A DNA stretch of 58,048 nt from CAZBLK01 sp964492715 (GCA_964492715.1 CAZBLK010000017.1:1-58048); one strand, 5' to 3'; positions 1 to 8,438 are shown, counted from the stretch's first letter. Notes: generated by a model from the sequence alone, not told the origin. Translations and numbers: made by a program.

Positions 1-25
1 TTTGAAAAAGTGGACAAAACTTTTG
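1..25 (-). repeat. Dispersed GC-rich intergenic repeat, subtype B, truncated copy
   Basis: The window opens inside the head module of subtype B: on the minus strand it reads CAAAAGTTTTGTCCAC followed by the start of the TTTTTCAAA arm. The rest of the copy lies outside the window. It sits just downstream of the acetyltransferase gene and runs in the same direction as that gene. It matches copies near 26022, 36721 and 44671. Confidence 0.7.
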
Positions 26-42
26 TTATATATCGTTTAATA

Positions 43-510
43 TTATTTATTCTCTTTGCAACAATCGCCTAAAATGTCGCCTGAGCGTTCCATGTTTATG
101 TGTGGAATTCCTGCTTCCTCGTACTCCCCACCTACTGCAACAAAGCCCAGCTTTTCATAAAAGCTTTTTGCACTAAGTTGCGAATGAATAACTTGCTTTG
201 TGAAGCCTGCATCAAACGCCCTGCGTATTAAAAGCCGCACGGCCAAGTCGCCAAGGTGTTTTCCACGGTATTCTTTTAAAACAGCTACACGCCCAACTAC
301 TATTTCGTCCTTTGCATCACTCATCTTTAAAACTCTGCCTGTTGCGACAGGCTTCTCCATGTAATACAAAACAACATGCATTGCAAACTCGTCCGTGCCG
401 TCAAGCTCTACTTCTTCGGAAACGCCTTGTTCCTCAATGAACACTTTTCGGCGAATATAGTGTGCGTCGTCAATCCCTTGCGAGCCTATAAACCATTTTG
501 AAGTTATCAT
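43..510 (-). CDS. GNAT family N-acetyltransferase (ElaA/YjcF-like)
   Basis: Seen: a 155-aa protein whose N-terminal block IRRKVFIEEQGVSEE at about residues 19-33 is typical of the ElaA/YjcF branch of GNAT enzymes. The acetyl-CoA-binding motif A is VGRVAVLKEYRGKHLGDLAVRLLI (about 72-95), with the R-G-K-H-L-G pyrophosphate loop. A SAKSFYEKLGF block follows, as in GNAT motif B. Known: GNAT proteins transfer the acetyl group of acetyl-CoA to an amine. The acceptor cannot be read from sequence. The ATG at 510 has GGGGG about 8 nt upstream. The gene is monocistronic, cytoplasmic, and close to the usual family length of about 150 aa. Confidence 0.85.
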   Translation of the reverse strand: MITSKWFIGSQGIDDAHYIRRKVFIEEQGVSEEVELDGTDEFAMHVVLYYMEKPVATGRVLKMSDAKDEIVVGRVAVLKEYRGKHLGDLAVRLLIRRAFDAGFTKQVIHSQLSAKSFYEKLGFVAVGGEYEEAGIPHINMERSGDILGDCCKENK

Positions 511-578
511 TTCCTAACCCCCAAATTTTATTACATAATTCATCAAATTGTGCTTGTCCTTTAAAATGGAATTGCTGT

Positions 579-613
579 ATTATAAAACCCGCTCAAAGGC
601 GGGGTTTTATAAT
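579..613 (-). terminator. Rho-independent terminator of the stalk-domain gene
   Basis: A near-perfect hairpin with arms attataaaacccgc and gcggggttttataat (one bulged G) and a TCAAA-type loop. It lies directly after the stop of the minus-strand gene at 621. The A/T-rich arms provide the T run on the minus strand and could also serve the plus strand. Confidence 0.65.
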
Positions 614-620
614 ACAAAAA

Positions 621-1478
621 CTACTCTGTTATATTAACGTTCAAATTTTCATCAATTTCAACATTAACTTTTAAAATTTGCATAACAAACTTTGTTGATA
701 CATAAGCACGGTCGTTTACAATTTTTGCTTCAAAGTTTTGGCTTTTTACAGAAAGTGGTGTCATTAAAAGATAATAAAAATCGTCCCTTGCAATTGACAC
801 AAGCTTTTGCTTTTCAAGCCACCCAACCCTGTAACTTAACGCCTCACAAACGTCCTTTACAGGAATGTACACAAAGCCGTCGTCGCCCAAAATGCTTTTT
901 TGTGTCATAGCAGCACCCATAACTGTAACGACGTTGTTTTCAATTATTTTTGTTCCATTAGGAAGCACAATTAATTTGCGCATATAGTCTTCGTTTGAAA
1001 CATCTTTTAAAAACTTGCCAAAAACCGCCTTGTCCAAGCTGTTTGTAAAAGGGTTGTAGCCAGTTGCAGAAACTGCAAAAACGTTGTCCTCGGTGCGCAA
1101 AATTTTACGAAGTGCCGACTTTTCGTTCCAATAATTTTTGTCGTACACATAAAAGCTAAACAAAGGCACTGGCTTAGAAACATTGTCGCTGGCGTAATAG
1201 CTAAAGGTAATTTTTTCAAGCACGCCTTCGTTTGTACGCACGTCTTCCCTTTCTGCAATCATGTACCTAATCCAAATTTCAGGGATTTGCAGAGAATAAT
1301 TTACTTTTTGCCCTGAAATTTTCCCTTTAGAAATGTCAAGCCTAGTAACAGAATTTATATCTATATAACCAAATGCTTCTATTTGCGCAAGCTCTGAAAA
1401 ACAAAAACAAGAAATAGAAACAACACAGCATGTCACAAAAAAAGCACCACGCTTTTTTAAGCCCTTAAAAAAACCCAT
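621..1478 (-). CDS. Secreted protein with copper amine oxidase N-terminal-like (stalk) domain
   Basis: Seen: 285 aa. It begins with basic residues (GLKKR) and a hydrophobic stretch FFVTCCVVSISCFCF, a likely signal peptide or membrane anchor. The C-terminal ~100 residues carry a NGTKIIENN start, then IPVKDVCEALSYRVGWLEKQKLVSIARD and a second half-repeat ending KVNVEIDENLNVNITE. That is the two-repeat layout of the copper amine oxidase N-terminal-like (stalk) domain common in secreted Clostridia proteins. Known: this domain is structural or wall-associated and does not imply oxidase activity. The middle region (40-170) is unrecognised. The ATG at 1478 has only a weak AGGTGG upstream. Confidence 0.75.
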   Translation of the reverse strand: MGFFKGLKKRGAFFVTCCVVSISCFCFSELAQIEAFGYIDINSVTRLDISKGKISGQKVNYSLQIPEIWIRYMIAEREDVRTNEGVLEKITFSYYASDNVSKPVPLFSFYVYDKNYWNEKSALRKILRTEDNVFAVSATGYNPFTNSLDKAVFGKFLKDVSNEDYMRKLIVLPNGTKIIENNVVTVMGAAMTQKSILGDDGFVYIPVKDVCEALSYRVGWLEKQKLVSIARDDFYYLLMTPLSVKSQNFEAKIVNDRAYVSTKFVMQILKVNVEIDENLNVNITE

Positions 1479-1599
1479 AGTAAACCACCTTAAAAGTGTT
1501 TTATTTGATTATACAATTAATTACAAATTGTGTCAAAGGTAACGTTAGGAATAAAAAAAACAACAACAGAGAAGTTAATTAATAAGTTCGACTACAACA

Positions 1600-1643
1600 A
1601 AAAAGAAGCTATGTGAAGAAGTTTGCTTCAAATAGCTTCTTTT
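1600..1643 (-). terminator. Terminator downstream of the cystatin-like gene
   Basis: Hairpin with arms gaagctatgtgaag (1604-1617) and cttcaaatagcttc (1626-1639). On the minus strand it is followed by a run of Ts. It lies about 105 nt past the stop of the acidic-tail gene at 1746. Confidence 0.7.
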
Positions 1644-1745
1644 TGGTCGCTTATGTCTATGTATGCCAGCCAAAAGCTGCCACTTTGGCAAACTATCAAA
1701 GGCTTCACCTAACTTTATGTCAAATAAATGAAAAACTTTAACCGC

Positions 1746-2312
1746 TTATTCAGTTGGGTCATCAACGTCTGCTACAGCTTTTTCAGCTGATTCGTATTCT
1801 TCTTCAACTGGTTCAGCTTCTTCTTCGACTGATTCAGCTTCTTCTTCAACTGATTCAGTTTCTTCTTCGGCTGATTCAGTTTCTTCTTCATCAGTTTCTT
1901 CTTCGGCTGATTCAGTTTCTTCTTCAACTGATTCAGTTTCTTCTTCGGCTGATTCAGCTTCTTCTTCAACTGATTCAGCTTCTTCTTCAACTGATTCAGT
2001 TTCTTCTTCGGCTGATTCAGCTTCTTCTACTATACCTTCAATAAATTCACTGCAATAAGTTTCATAGTATTCCCCATCAAGCGTTTCATAAATAACAACT
2101 TGAAGCAGTTTTCTTTTTGGTGGGTTAGTTACTTGTGTGACTTCGCAAATAAACATATAGTTATGTCCGCTAACTAGCTGTTCGCCGCAATAAAGCACTG
2201 GTTTAATTTCAAAGCCTAACCTTTCCTCCCCATAAACTGCACCAAAAGCTGTAGCCGCTTTTTCTGGCAAATCACATGCTTGCTGCTCAAATACTTTCCA
2301 TTGTCCAACCAT
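1746..2312 (-). CDS. Cystatin-like domain protein with acidic heptad-repeat tail
   Basis: Seen: I use the ATG at 2312 (188 aa). It lies 9 nt after GGAGG, better placed than the TTG codons just upstream. Residues 1-93 contain GEQLVSGHNYMFICEVTQ at 43-60, matching the cystatin/stefin QxVxG loop followed by a beta strand. K-L-L-Q-V-V-I-Y-E-T-L-D-G follows at 68-80, like the next strand of cystatins. There is no signal peptide. Residues about 97-188 are about eleven copies of a heptad of type (T/A)ES(A/V)EEE, encoded by 21-bp tandem repeats with one shortened unit. Known: cystatin-fold proteins are often cysteine-protease inhibitors. Inferred: the fold assignment rests on motif order only; the function is unknown. 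The tail would be extremely acidic and probably disordered, and its copy number is likely to vary. Confidence 0.6.
   Translation of the reverse strand: MVGQWKVFEQQACDLPEKAATAFGAVYGEERLGFEIKPVLYCGEQLVSGHNYMFICEVTQVTNPPKRKLLQVVIYETLDGEYYETYCSEFIEGIVEEAESAEEETESVEEEAESVEEEAESAEEETESVEEETESAEEETDEEETESAEEETESVEEEAESVEEEAEPVEEEYESAEKAVADVDDPTE
1783..2030. repeat. 21-bp tandem repeat inside the acidic-tail gene
   Basis: About eleven tandem copies of a unit of type gattcagyttcttcttcrrct on the plus strand; one copy is shortened by 6 bp. Unit length is a multiple of three, so copy changes keep the reading frame. Confidence 0.85.
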
Positions 2313-2489
2313 GCCCAACAACCTCCATATTAAAAAAATTAGTATTATTGAACTTGTATATGCTTACAACATTTAATATAGAACAAATATTTAATATAGA
2401 ACAAAAAAATTATAATCTTGTAACGGTATTTTAAAAATCTAACATAAGCTAATTACTCCCATAGGTTTTTCCACCGACCATACATACAT

Positions 2490-2518
2490 TTGACAAACAC
2501 CCCAAACAATACTATCAT
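2490..2518 (+). promoter_or_regulatory. Sigma-A-type promoter of hflX
   Basis: TTGACA (2490-2495), a 17-nt spacer and TATCAT (2513-2518), about 100 nt upstream of the hflX start. Confidence 0.55.
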
Positions 2519-2618
2519 AAACAAAAACCCCTAGCATATCTGTTTTTAGGCGACATTTCCTAGGCTCTCCCTGCCAACATCGTTAAAAAGTGGACTTGCT
2601 ATAACACGGAGGAAAATT

Positions 2619-3875
2619 ATGCACGACACAAAAACCGAACAAGAGCGTGTAGTTTTAATTGGCATTGATAAAGACGAGCAAAAAGGCGTTGACATAGAAG
2701 CAAGCCTTGACGAATTAAACGAGCTGATAGACACATGCGGTGCGCTTACAGTTGGGCGGCTTACACAAAAGCGTGAAAAAACACACCCAGGGCATTACTT
2801 TGGCACTGGCAAGCTTGACGAGCTTAAAGACCTTGTTTCGCTTACAAATGCAACAGGCATTGTTGCTGACGACGAGCTTACACCAGCCCAACACAAAAAC
2901 ATGGAAAAAATTCTTAACACAAAAATAATGGACAGAACAATGGTTATACTTGACATATTTGCAAAAAATGCAGGCTCTGCCGAAGCAAAAGCACAAGTAG
3001 AGCTTGCACAGTTAAAGTACAACCTTTCGCACCTTGTAGGCGCACGAAGCGACCTTTCACGCCTTGGCGGCGGCATTGGCACAAGAGGCCCTGGCGAAAA
3101 AAAGCTGGAGGTTGACCGAAGGAAAATTCGTGACCAAATAACCGAGCTTTCACGCAAGCTTGAAGAAGTTTCGCTTCACAGAAGCGTGCTTAGGGAAAAG
3201 CGTGAAAAAAGTAAAACTCCTGTTGTTTCTATGGTGGGCTACACAAACGCTGGCAAATCTACACTTATGAACACGCTTACAGGAGCAGGTGTTCTTTCTG
3301 AAAACAAGCTGTTTGCAACCCTTGACACTACTTCACGCAGGCTTGCACTTGAAAGTGGCTCTGAGGTTGTTTTTTCTGACACTGTAGGGTTTATAAACAA
3401 GCTTCCGCACACGCTTATAAAGGCGTTTCGTGCAACGCTTGCCGAGCTTTCACACGCAGACGTGCTTGTGCATGTAGTTGATGCAAGCAGCAACGGACGT
3501 GACGAACAAATGGACGTAGTTTACAAAACACTTTCCGAGCTTGGCTGCCTTGAAAAACCAATTGTTACGGTGTTTAACAAAACAGACAAGGACGTTGTGC
3601 TTCCTTTGCCACATGACAAAAACGCCGCTTACACCGTTTCAATTTCTGCTTTAACTGGGGCAGGAGTAGAAAAGGTTACAGAAGCAATTGAGCGTGTGCT
3701 TGCCGCATCAAAACGCAAGCTTGCGATTGTTCTACCGTATTCTCAAGGCAATATGCTTGCAAAAATTCACGGCTCATGTGACATTTTAAACGAGGAGCAC
3801 ACCGAAAAAGGCGTTTTTCTTGAGCTTTACGCAAACGAGGAAATGTTTAATAGGCTTAAACAATTTTCAGTTTAA
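2619..3875 (+). CDS. hflX: GTPase HflX
   Basis: Seen: 418 aa with an HflX N-terminal domain (YFGTGKLDEL at 60-69), the glycine-rich linker RLGGGIGTRGPGEKKLEVDRR (148-168) diagnostic of HflX, then a G domain with GYTNAGKS (207-214), DTVG (254-257) and NKTD near 325. Known: HflX is a ribosome-associated GTPase that binds the 50S subunit and splits stalled or heat-damaged 70S ribosomes. The ATG at 2619 follows GGAGG by 6 nt. The gene appears monocistronic behind its own TTGACA/TATCAT promoter. Length is normal for the family. Confidence 0.95.
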   Translation: MHDTKTEQERVVLIGIDKDEQKGVDIEASLDELNELIDTCGALTVGRLTQKREKTHPGHYFGTGKLDELKDLVSLTNATGIVADDELTPAQHKNMEKILNTKIMDRTMVILDIFAKNAGSAEAKAQVELAQLKYNLSHLVGARSDLSRLGGGIGTRGPGEKKLEVDRRKIRDQITELSRKLEEVSLHRSVLREKREKSKTPVVSMVGYTNAGKSTLMNTLTGAGVLSENKLFATLDTTSRRLALESGSEVVFSDTVGFINKLPHTLIKAFRATLAELSHADVLVHVVDASSNGRDEQMDVVYKTLSELGCLEKPIVTVFNKTDKDVVLPLPHDKNAAYTVSISALTGAGVEKVTEAIERVLAASKRKLAIVLPYSQGNMLAKIHGSCDILNEEHTEKGVFLELYANEEMFNRLKQFSV

Positions 3876-4273
3876 TGTCAAAAAAAGGGGAAAAATAAGC
3901 GTTTTCTTTAGCATTTACTGTCGAAGTTTGTTGATTGTATTTAATTGCTTGATTCTATAAGTATGTATATAATATTAATGGTAAAGCTTAATTTCCAATT
4001 ACGTTTTAATTGACATTGTCTAATTGGTTTTGATTAATTGATATTGTCTAATTAATATGTCAATGGAATTGCTATAGCTTAACCATTATTCGTTTTTGGT
4101 GAAATAAAATTATAAAAATTATTACACATTAAACCAAAAATGAAATCGCCGACCAGCGATATAGCATTTTTACATTTTCTAAATTAAATATAAGAAAATG
4201 ATGTAACTGCTATAAAAGTGTGTTGGCCTCCCAGCCAACCACTATAATACATACTTTGAGAGAGAGTGGTAAT
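3876..4273. other. 398-bp AT-rich intergenic region with a large inverted repeat
   Basis: No ORF of note. Around 4015-4065 there are two imperfect copies of AATTGAYATTGTCTAATT. At 4160-4213 there is a long hairpin with arms containing TATAGCA and TTTTACATTTTCT, pairing with AGAAAATGATGTAA and TGCTATA. A shorter dyad and a -10 element follow and are listed separately. Confidence 0.5.
4222..4248 (+). promoter_or_regulatory. Candidate promoter with overlapping dyad (operator?)
   Basis: An inverted repeat gttggc (4222-4227) / gccaac (4233-4238) sits in the -35 zone of a TATAAT (4243-4248). This is upstream of the DUF6514-like gene, whose start is 26 nt further on. The layout would fit a repressor site over a promoter, but no regulator is identified. 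Confidence 0.35.
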
Positions 4274-4576
4274 ATGAGTTACAAGCAAATGGTAGCTACG
4301 GCAGATGTTGACAGCTTGATGGGCGCAGAGAGAGATTTACTGCTTAAATATTACTTGACCAAAAAGGTGTACAGCCACAAGCGTCAAAAAATAACATACG
4401 GCGTAGGCATTGGGGCATTTTACAAAAATGGCGATGATTATGTTTTGGCAGAATACGAAGAAGCTAACGGTATAACGCACGACCCCGAAGTTGCAATGAG
4501 CATTGCAAACATTTTGCGAAGCGGCGCTGTTACGCCTGTTACACTTTTAGATATTTTGGACGACATGGAAATTTAG
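4274..4576 (+). CDS. DUF6514-like small protein
   Basis: Seen: 100 aa when started at the ATG at 4274, which follows a GAGAGAGAGTGG purine stretch. A longer reading frame from 4220 would begin inside the upstream hairpin and lacks a ribosome-binding site. The body reads KITYGVGIGAF...DDYVLAEYEEANGITHDPEVAMSIANILRSGAVTPVTLLDILDD. It resembles small Clostridia proteins of the DUF6514 type, which share a YGI core strand pair and a terminal VxPxxLxDIxxD helix. No membrane segments or cysteine motifs. Function unknown; the family call is from memory of the pattern. Confidence 0.6.
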   Translation: MSYKQMVATADVDSLMGAERDLLLKYYLTKKVYSHKRQKITYGVGIGAFYKNGDDYVLAEYEEANGITHDPEVAMSIANILRSGAVTPVTLLDILDDMEI

Positions 4577-4636
4577 CATAAATGCTTGATTAACCGCTCA
4601 TTTATTTACACCTGGTCTATGCTTTAAGAGGTTTTT

Positions 4637-5254
4637 ATGAAAGAAGCTTACTTAACAGTTGCAGGGCGTGGAACGGCAGAAATTGTCGAAAAGAAGTCGC
4701 AATTTATTGCAAACGTGTCGCCTGCTAAAACAGAACAGGAAGCACTTAGTTTTCTTGAAACAATAAGAAAAGCCAACAAAGACGCCGCACACAACGTTTT
4801 TGCCTATGTAATTGAAAACGACATTATTCGCTTTTCTGATGATGGAGAGCCGGGCGGAACAGCAGGACAGCCTGTTTTGTCGGTTCTTACATCAAGTGGC
4901 GTAAAAAACGCAATTATCGTTGTTACAAGGTATTTTGGCGGAACGCTTTTGGGTGCTGGTGGACTTGTTCGTGCCTATTCGCAAAGCGCAAAACTAGGGC
5001 TAAACGCCGCAGGTATTGTTGAAATGCGGCTTCATAGGCAAGTTTCTTTGTGTGTTCCGTACACTCTTGCACAAAAAATTCAGTATGAACTGCAAAAAGG
5101 GAACTATTACATTGACGACACAACTTACATGGAAGACGTTACGTTTTGTCTTTCCATTCAAAATGCGTCGTGTGATGAATTTGTTGATTTTGCAAGGAAT
5201 TTAACTAATGGCTTGGCGGAGGTTACGCTGGGAGAATTGGTTTATAGGGTTTAG
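4637..5254 (+). CDS. YigZ/IMPACT (UPF0029) family protein
   Basis: Seen: 205 aa. The N-terminal domain has KKSQFIANVSPA (19-30), AAHNVFAYV, and the signature DDGEPGGTAGQPVLSVL (about 73-89) followed by VVTRYFGGTLLGAGGLVRAYS (about 100-120). The C-terminal part is an EF-G-domain-IV-like fold. This matches YigZ/YvyE and eukaryotic IMPACT N-terminal regions. Known: the family is linked to translation or RNA binding but its bacterial activity is not settled. The ATG at 4637 has AGAGG 6 nt upstream. It may be co-transcribed with the DUF6514-like gene 60 nt upstream; a terminator follows. Confidence 0.9.
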   Translation: MKEAYLTVAGRGTAEIVEKKSQFIANVSPAKTEQEALSFLETIRKANKDAAHNVFAYVIENDIIRFSDDGEPGGTAGQPVLSVLTSSGVKNAIIVVTRYFGGTLLGAGGLVRAYSQSAKLGLNAAGIVEMRLHRQVSLCVPYTLAQKIQYELQKGNYYIDDTTYMEDVTFCLSIQNASCDEFVDFARNLTNGLAEVTLGELVYRV

Positions 5255-5282
5255 GTTTATAATTTATAAACTTTCTACATTT

Positions 5283-5304
5283 GGCGGATATACCGCCTTT
5301 TTTT
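5283..5304 (+). terminator. Terminator after the YigZ gene
   Basis: GGCGG / ATATA / CCGCC hairpin at 5283-5297 followed by seven Ts. Confidence 0.85.
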
Positions 5305-5441
5305 ATGGGCAAAAACACTTGCGCACCACTGCATAATGTAATAAAATTACACTGTAATGATAGGTGCAGTTTAACATAAGAATGCTTGAATACCAAAAAA
5401 CTTATGGCTTTTTGAGTTCTGCATTTTAAAGGAGAATGAGT

Positions 5442-5834
5442 ATGAGGAAAAACATTTATCTTTTTGCCGTAATGTCTATGGTTTTTACTTTCTCTTCATG
5501 TACATATGAAAAATCAGCATTACAAGAAGCCACAGGTGCAAGCAGCAAACAAACAAAATATCTGGAAAATAAGCTTGAACAAATCAACATTACCTATGAA
5601 ACTGTCGCTGTTTCAAGTAACCCAATCGTAGACGGAATGGATATAAATTGGCTGGCTTATGACTTGATTGCTAATGATGGTACTTCACATGTACTTATCC
5701 TTAGAAAATCTGATAACGATTTTACAGCAGTCTTAGACAGCGATGGGCGAAACCTTGACGGCGTAATAGACAATGGCGTTACCCCTGCATTATTTAAAAA
5801 TGGTGAATATATATTTAGCGAAGGCAATTCTTGA
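5442..5834 (+). CDS. Putative lipoprotein
   Basis: Seen: 130 aa from the second ATG (5442), which is 6 nt after GGAGA. The first ATG (5436) directly abuts the ribosome-binding site. The N-terminus MRKNIYLFAVMSMVFTFSSC is a lipoprotein signal with lipobox F-S-S-C at about residue 20, so it should be lipid-anchored to the outer face of the membrane. The rest (about 110 aa) includes MDINWLAYDLIANDGTSHVLILRK and a DSDGRNLDG stretch and is unrecognised. Monocistronic; shares a bidirectional terminator with the convergent pfkB-type gene. Confidence 0.65.
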   Translation: MRKNIYLFAVMSMVFTFSSCTYEKSALQEATGASSKQTKYLENKLEQINITYETVAVSSNPIVDGMDINWLAYDLIANDGTSHVLILRKSDNDFTAVLDSDGRNLDGVIDNGVTPALFKNGEYIFSEGNS

Positions 5835-5877
5835 TGATGATTTTTTTCAACAATGTTTAAGATGTTAAATAAAGCAG

Positions 5878-5908
5878 AAAAACCCCCGCCCAAGCGAGGG
5901 TTTTTTCA
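5878..5908. terminator. Bidirectional terminator between convergent genes
   Basis: Hairpin AAAAACCCCCGC / CCAA / GCGAGGGTTTTTT with one internal mismatch and A/T tracts on both sides. It serves the plus-strand lipoprotein gene and the minus-strand kinase gene. Confidence 0.8.
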
Positions 5909-5910
5909 TT

Positions 5911-7029
5911 CTATAAACTGCCCAAAAACCCAACAACCTCATCAAAGCTAGGGCTTTTAGCATTTCTAACATAATACCCCGAAGTGCAAACGCCCATAGT
6001 AAGCGCAAGCAAAGGCGAAAGCCCCAAAACAAGCCCGTAGCAAAAGCCAGCGTTAAAGTTGTCCCCTGCCCCAGTTGTAAGCACAGGCTTTTCACAGAAA
6101 GGCCCTTCTGTGTAGAAAAATTCACCTTCAACAACAGCAAGTGCTTCCTTTGTTGGGTGAACAACAAGCGCATAAATTTTAAGCTTTTCGTAAACAGCTT
6201 CGGCTGTAGTTTTCAAAAGCTCGTAGCGTGGAAGCGAATTATCTACAGGAATGTCATAAACTTCGGCAATTTCAAAAAGTTCCTTCTCGTTAAGCCCAAG
6301 AACTGCCCTAAACTTTTCCTCAAATTTAGAAATAAGTGTAAGAGCGTGCAAAATGTCCTCTTTAACTCTTTTTTCTGGGTCGGCAATGTCAAAAAACGCA
6401 TAAGGCTTCTTATAAAGTGTAAGCTTTGGGAAAACCTCGTCAATTAAACCTTGCCAAATTTGGCTCATGTACGGAAGCATAGTCCAGTTTTCCAAGCCAA
6501 AAAGGTCGCAATTGCTTATTAATTCTGCCATTTTTTCTGCTCCGCCAAGCGCATCACGCACGGCTTCCCAAGTTACTTCTTTAAGCGACTCGTGCTTGCC
6601 AAAAATAAGCTTTCCGTCCATAAACTCTAAAGCGTCGGAATACCCGGGCTCTGCAATTGAGTACACGTTTTTACAGCGCATAGTCATTTCAGAAAAAACA
6701 GGGTGTACCTTTGGCTTGCCCAAGCAACCAAAGTAAGAAACTTCGTTGTCGTAGTTTAAAAGAGCGTTTGCATAAATTGGTCCGTTTCCGCCAAGCTTTG
6801 TTTGAACAGCCACAAGCTCTACATTTGTGCTTAAACCTGCTGCACGCCCAAGCCTTTCGCTAAATTCTTTTATCGTTTGAATACTTTCGTAATTGTTTAC
6901 GTCACGTCTTGAGCCAACAACTTGTATAATTTGGTCAACAAAGCCATCTACTCCAATTAACATGTTAAACTTTCTGCAATTAAGCTGTGATAAAGCTTTT
7001 TTAAGTTCACTTGCATTTGTACTAAGCAT
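5911..7029 (-). CDS. PfkB/ribokinase family carbohydrate kinase
   Basis: Seen: 372 aa. An N-terminal LIGVDGFVDQI (24-34) and KLGGNGPIYANALLNY (about 98-113) carry the family's GG substrate motif. The C-terminal TTGAGDNFNAGF holds the anion-hole glycines and the catalytic base Asp323. Known: PfkB kinases phosphorylate sugars or nucleosides with ATP in the cytoplasm. The substrate is not predictable here, and the N-terminal ~25 residues and overall length are slightly larger than ribokinase. It starts 3 nt after the stop of the D,D-carboxypeptidase gene, so the two are translationally coupled in one operon. Confidence 0.85.
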   Translation of the reverse strand: MLSTNASELKKALSQLNCRKFNMLIGVDGFVDQIIQVVGSRRDVNNYESIQTIKEFSERLGRAAGLSTNVELVAVQTKLGGNGPIYANALLNYDNEVSYFGCLGKPKVHPVFSEMTMRCKNVYSIAEPGYSDALEFMDGKLIFGKHESLKEVTWEAVRDALGGAEKMAELISNCDLFGLENWTMLPYMSQIWQGLIDEVFPKLTLYKKPYAFFDIADPEKRVKEDILHALTLISKFEEKFRAVLGLNEKELFEIAEVYDIPVDNSLPRYELLKTTAEAVYEKLKIYALVVHPTKEALAVVEGEFFYTEGPFCEKPVLTTGAGDNFNAGFCYGLVLGLSPLLALTMGVCTSGYYVRNAKSPSFDEVVGFLGSL

Positions 7030-7032
7030 AAG

Positions 7033-8394
7033 TTATCCCCTTTTTCCATATTTATATCTTAATTTATATTTAGCCGCCCTATAATCCCTTACGGCATAAA
7101 GAACAAGCAAAATGCTGACAAGCGTCAATGTAAAAAACGGCGAAAAGCCTAAGTCTTTTTTTTCTGAAGCCACTTCTTCCTCAGCTTCCTTTTTAGCCGC
7201 TTTTTTTGCTTCCTTTTTTGCTTCGTCAGAAACTTCAACTTCTTCAGCAGACAAAACATCAACAGTAGCAAGTTTAATGTCACCGTAGCTAACAGTAACC
7301 GTGCCAACTACCGCCCCTTTTTCAAGCGGTGCTTTGATGTCGTTGATAAAGCTTACTTCGTTTTTAAGCTTGCCTTCAACAGCCTTTGGCAAGTTCATAA
7401 CAAGCTTGCTTTTTGCTTCGTCCGCAAGCATCAATGAAACCGCTTCGCCGTCAATCGTTTTTGCTTCTGTTTTTTGAACGTCAGCCAAAAGAGTTTCCTT
7501 GTCGTAAACGGTTACATTTTTAAACTGTGAAAAGCCATAGTTCAAAAGTTCTGTTGTGTCTGTATAAATTTTGTTTTTTTCGTCATGCAGTGTAACAACG
7601 ACAAGCTCCATTTCGTCACGCTTTCCATATGTTGCAAGTGTGTGCATTGCTTCGTTTGTAAAGCCTGTTTTGCCGCCCACTACGTCTTCATTAAAGTATT
7701 CGCCTTGCATAATCATTTTATTAGAGTTGTGCATTACACGTACTTCGGGCTGTTTTTCTGTTGGCGGAATGTCGTACCGCCTTGTGCCTATAACCTCTAC
7801 AAAAAAAGGCAACTTAACAGCCTCTCTCATTATAAGCGCCATGTCATACGCCGTTGTAAAGTGGTTTTCGTTGTGAAGCCCGTTTGGGTTTTTGAAGTTT
7901 GTGTTTTTTGCGCCAAGGCTTTTTGCTGTTTCTGTCATTAGCTTAGAAAAGTTCTCCACACTGCCCGAAACATGCTCGGCAATTGCGTTTGCAACTTCGT
8001 TTGCAGAAGGAAGCATAAGCCCATAAAGTGCTTCTTCCATAGAAAGAGTTTCGCCCTCGTCCATTGCAATGTGGCTGCTACCGTAAGGAATTGTAAAAAC
8101 AGCCTCGTGTGAAAACGAAACACGCTCTGAAAGTTTGCTTCTTTGAATTGCAAGAAGTGCTGTCATTACTTTGGTTATACTTGCAGGATATTGTTTTTCG
8201 TCCATATCTTTTTCAAAAATGACAATGCCTGTTTTTGCGTCCATCAAAACGGCAGACTGCGCCACAACTGTTGGCTCGTCATTATTAATTTCTGCTGCTG
8301 AAACGTTTATGTTAAATGTACTAATGCTAAAGCTTGTTAATAAAAACGTTGTAATTAAAGCATTGGTAATTTTTGAAAACATTTTGATTTTCAT
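7033..8394 (-). CDS. D-alanyl-D-alanine carboxypeptidase (DacA/DacF-type, peptidase S11)
   Basis: Seen: 453 aa. Signal peptide at residues 1-33 ending SAA. The penicillin-binding triad is complete: S72-I-T-K75, S130-A-N132 and K242-T-G244. A PBP5-type C-terminal beta domain occupies about 290-390, followed by a lysine/alanine/glutamate-rich linker and a C-terminal membrane helix FFTLTLVSILLVLYAV with a basic tail. Known: trims the terminal D-Ala from peptidoglycan pentapeptides outside the membrane; in sporeformers some paralogues act on the spore cortex. Which paralogue this is cannot be decided. The ATG at 8394 follows GGAG by about 10 nt. Confidence 0.93.
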   Translation of the reverse strand: MKIKMFSKITNALITTFLLTSFSISTFNINVSAAEINNDEPTVVAQSAVLMDAKTGIVIFEKDMDEKQYPASITKVMTALLAIQRSKLSERVSFSHEAVFTIPYGSSHIAMDEGETLSMEEALYGLMLPSANEVANAIAEHVSGSVENFSKLMTETAKSLGAKNTNFKNPNGLHNENHFTTAYDMALIMREAVKLPFFVEVIGTRRYDIPPTEKQPEVRVMHNSNKMIMQGEYFNEDVVGGKTGFTNEAMHTLATYGKRDEMELVVVTLHDEKNKIYTDTTELLNYGFSQFKNVTVYDKETLLADVQKTEAKTIDGEAVSLMLADEAKSKLVMNLPKAVEGKLKNEVSFINDIKAPLEKGAVVGTVTVSYGDIKLATVDVLSAEEVEVSDEAKKEAKKAAKKEAEEEVASEKKDLGFSPFFTLTLVSILLVLYAVRDYRAAKYKLRYKYGKRG

Positions 8395-8438
8395 TTAAGT
8401 AATTCTCCGTTTCTTCAGTATCCAAAATAGTATAGTTT

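Noticed and set aside
1783..2030. CRISPR array
   Set aside because: The repeats are direct 21-bp units without unique spacers and lie in frame inside a coding gene.
1754..2044. Leucine/glutamine-rich plus-strand ORF over the acidic repeats
   Set aside because: It is the mirror frame of the 21-bp tandem repeats, has no ribosome-binding site and no family likeness.
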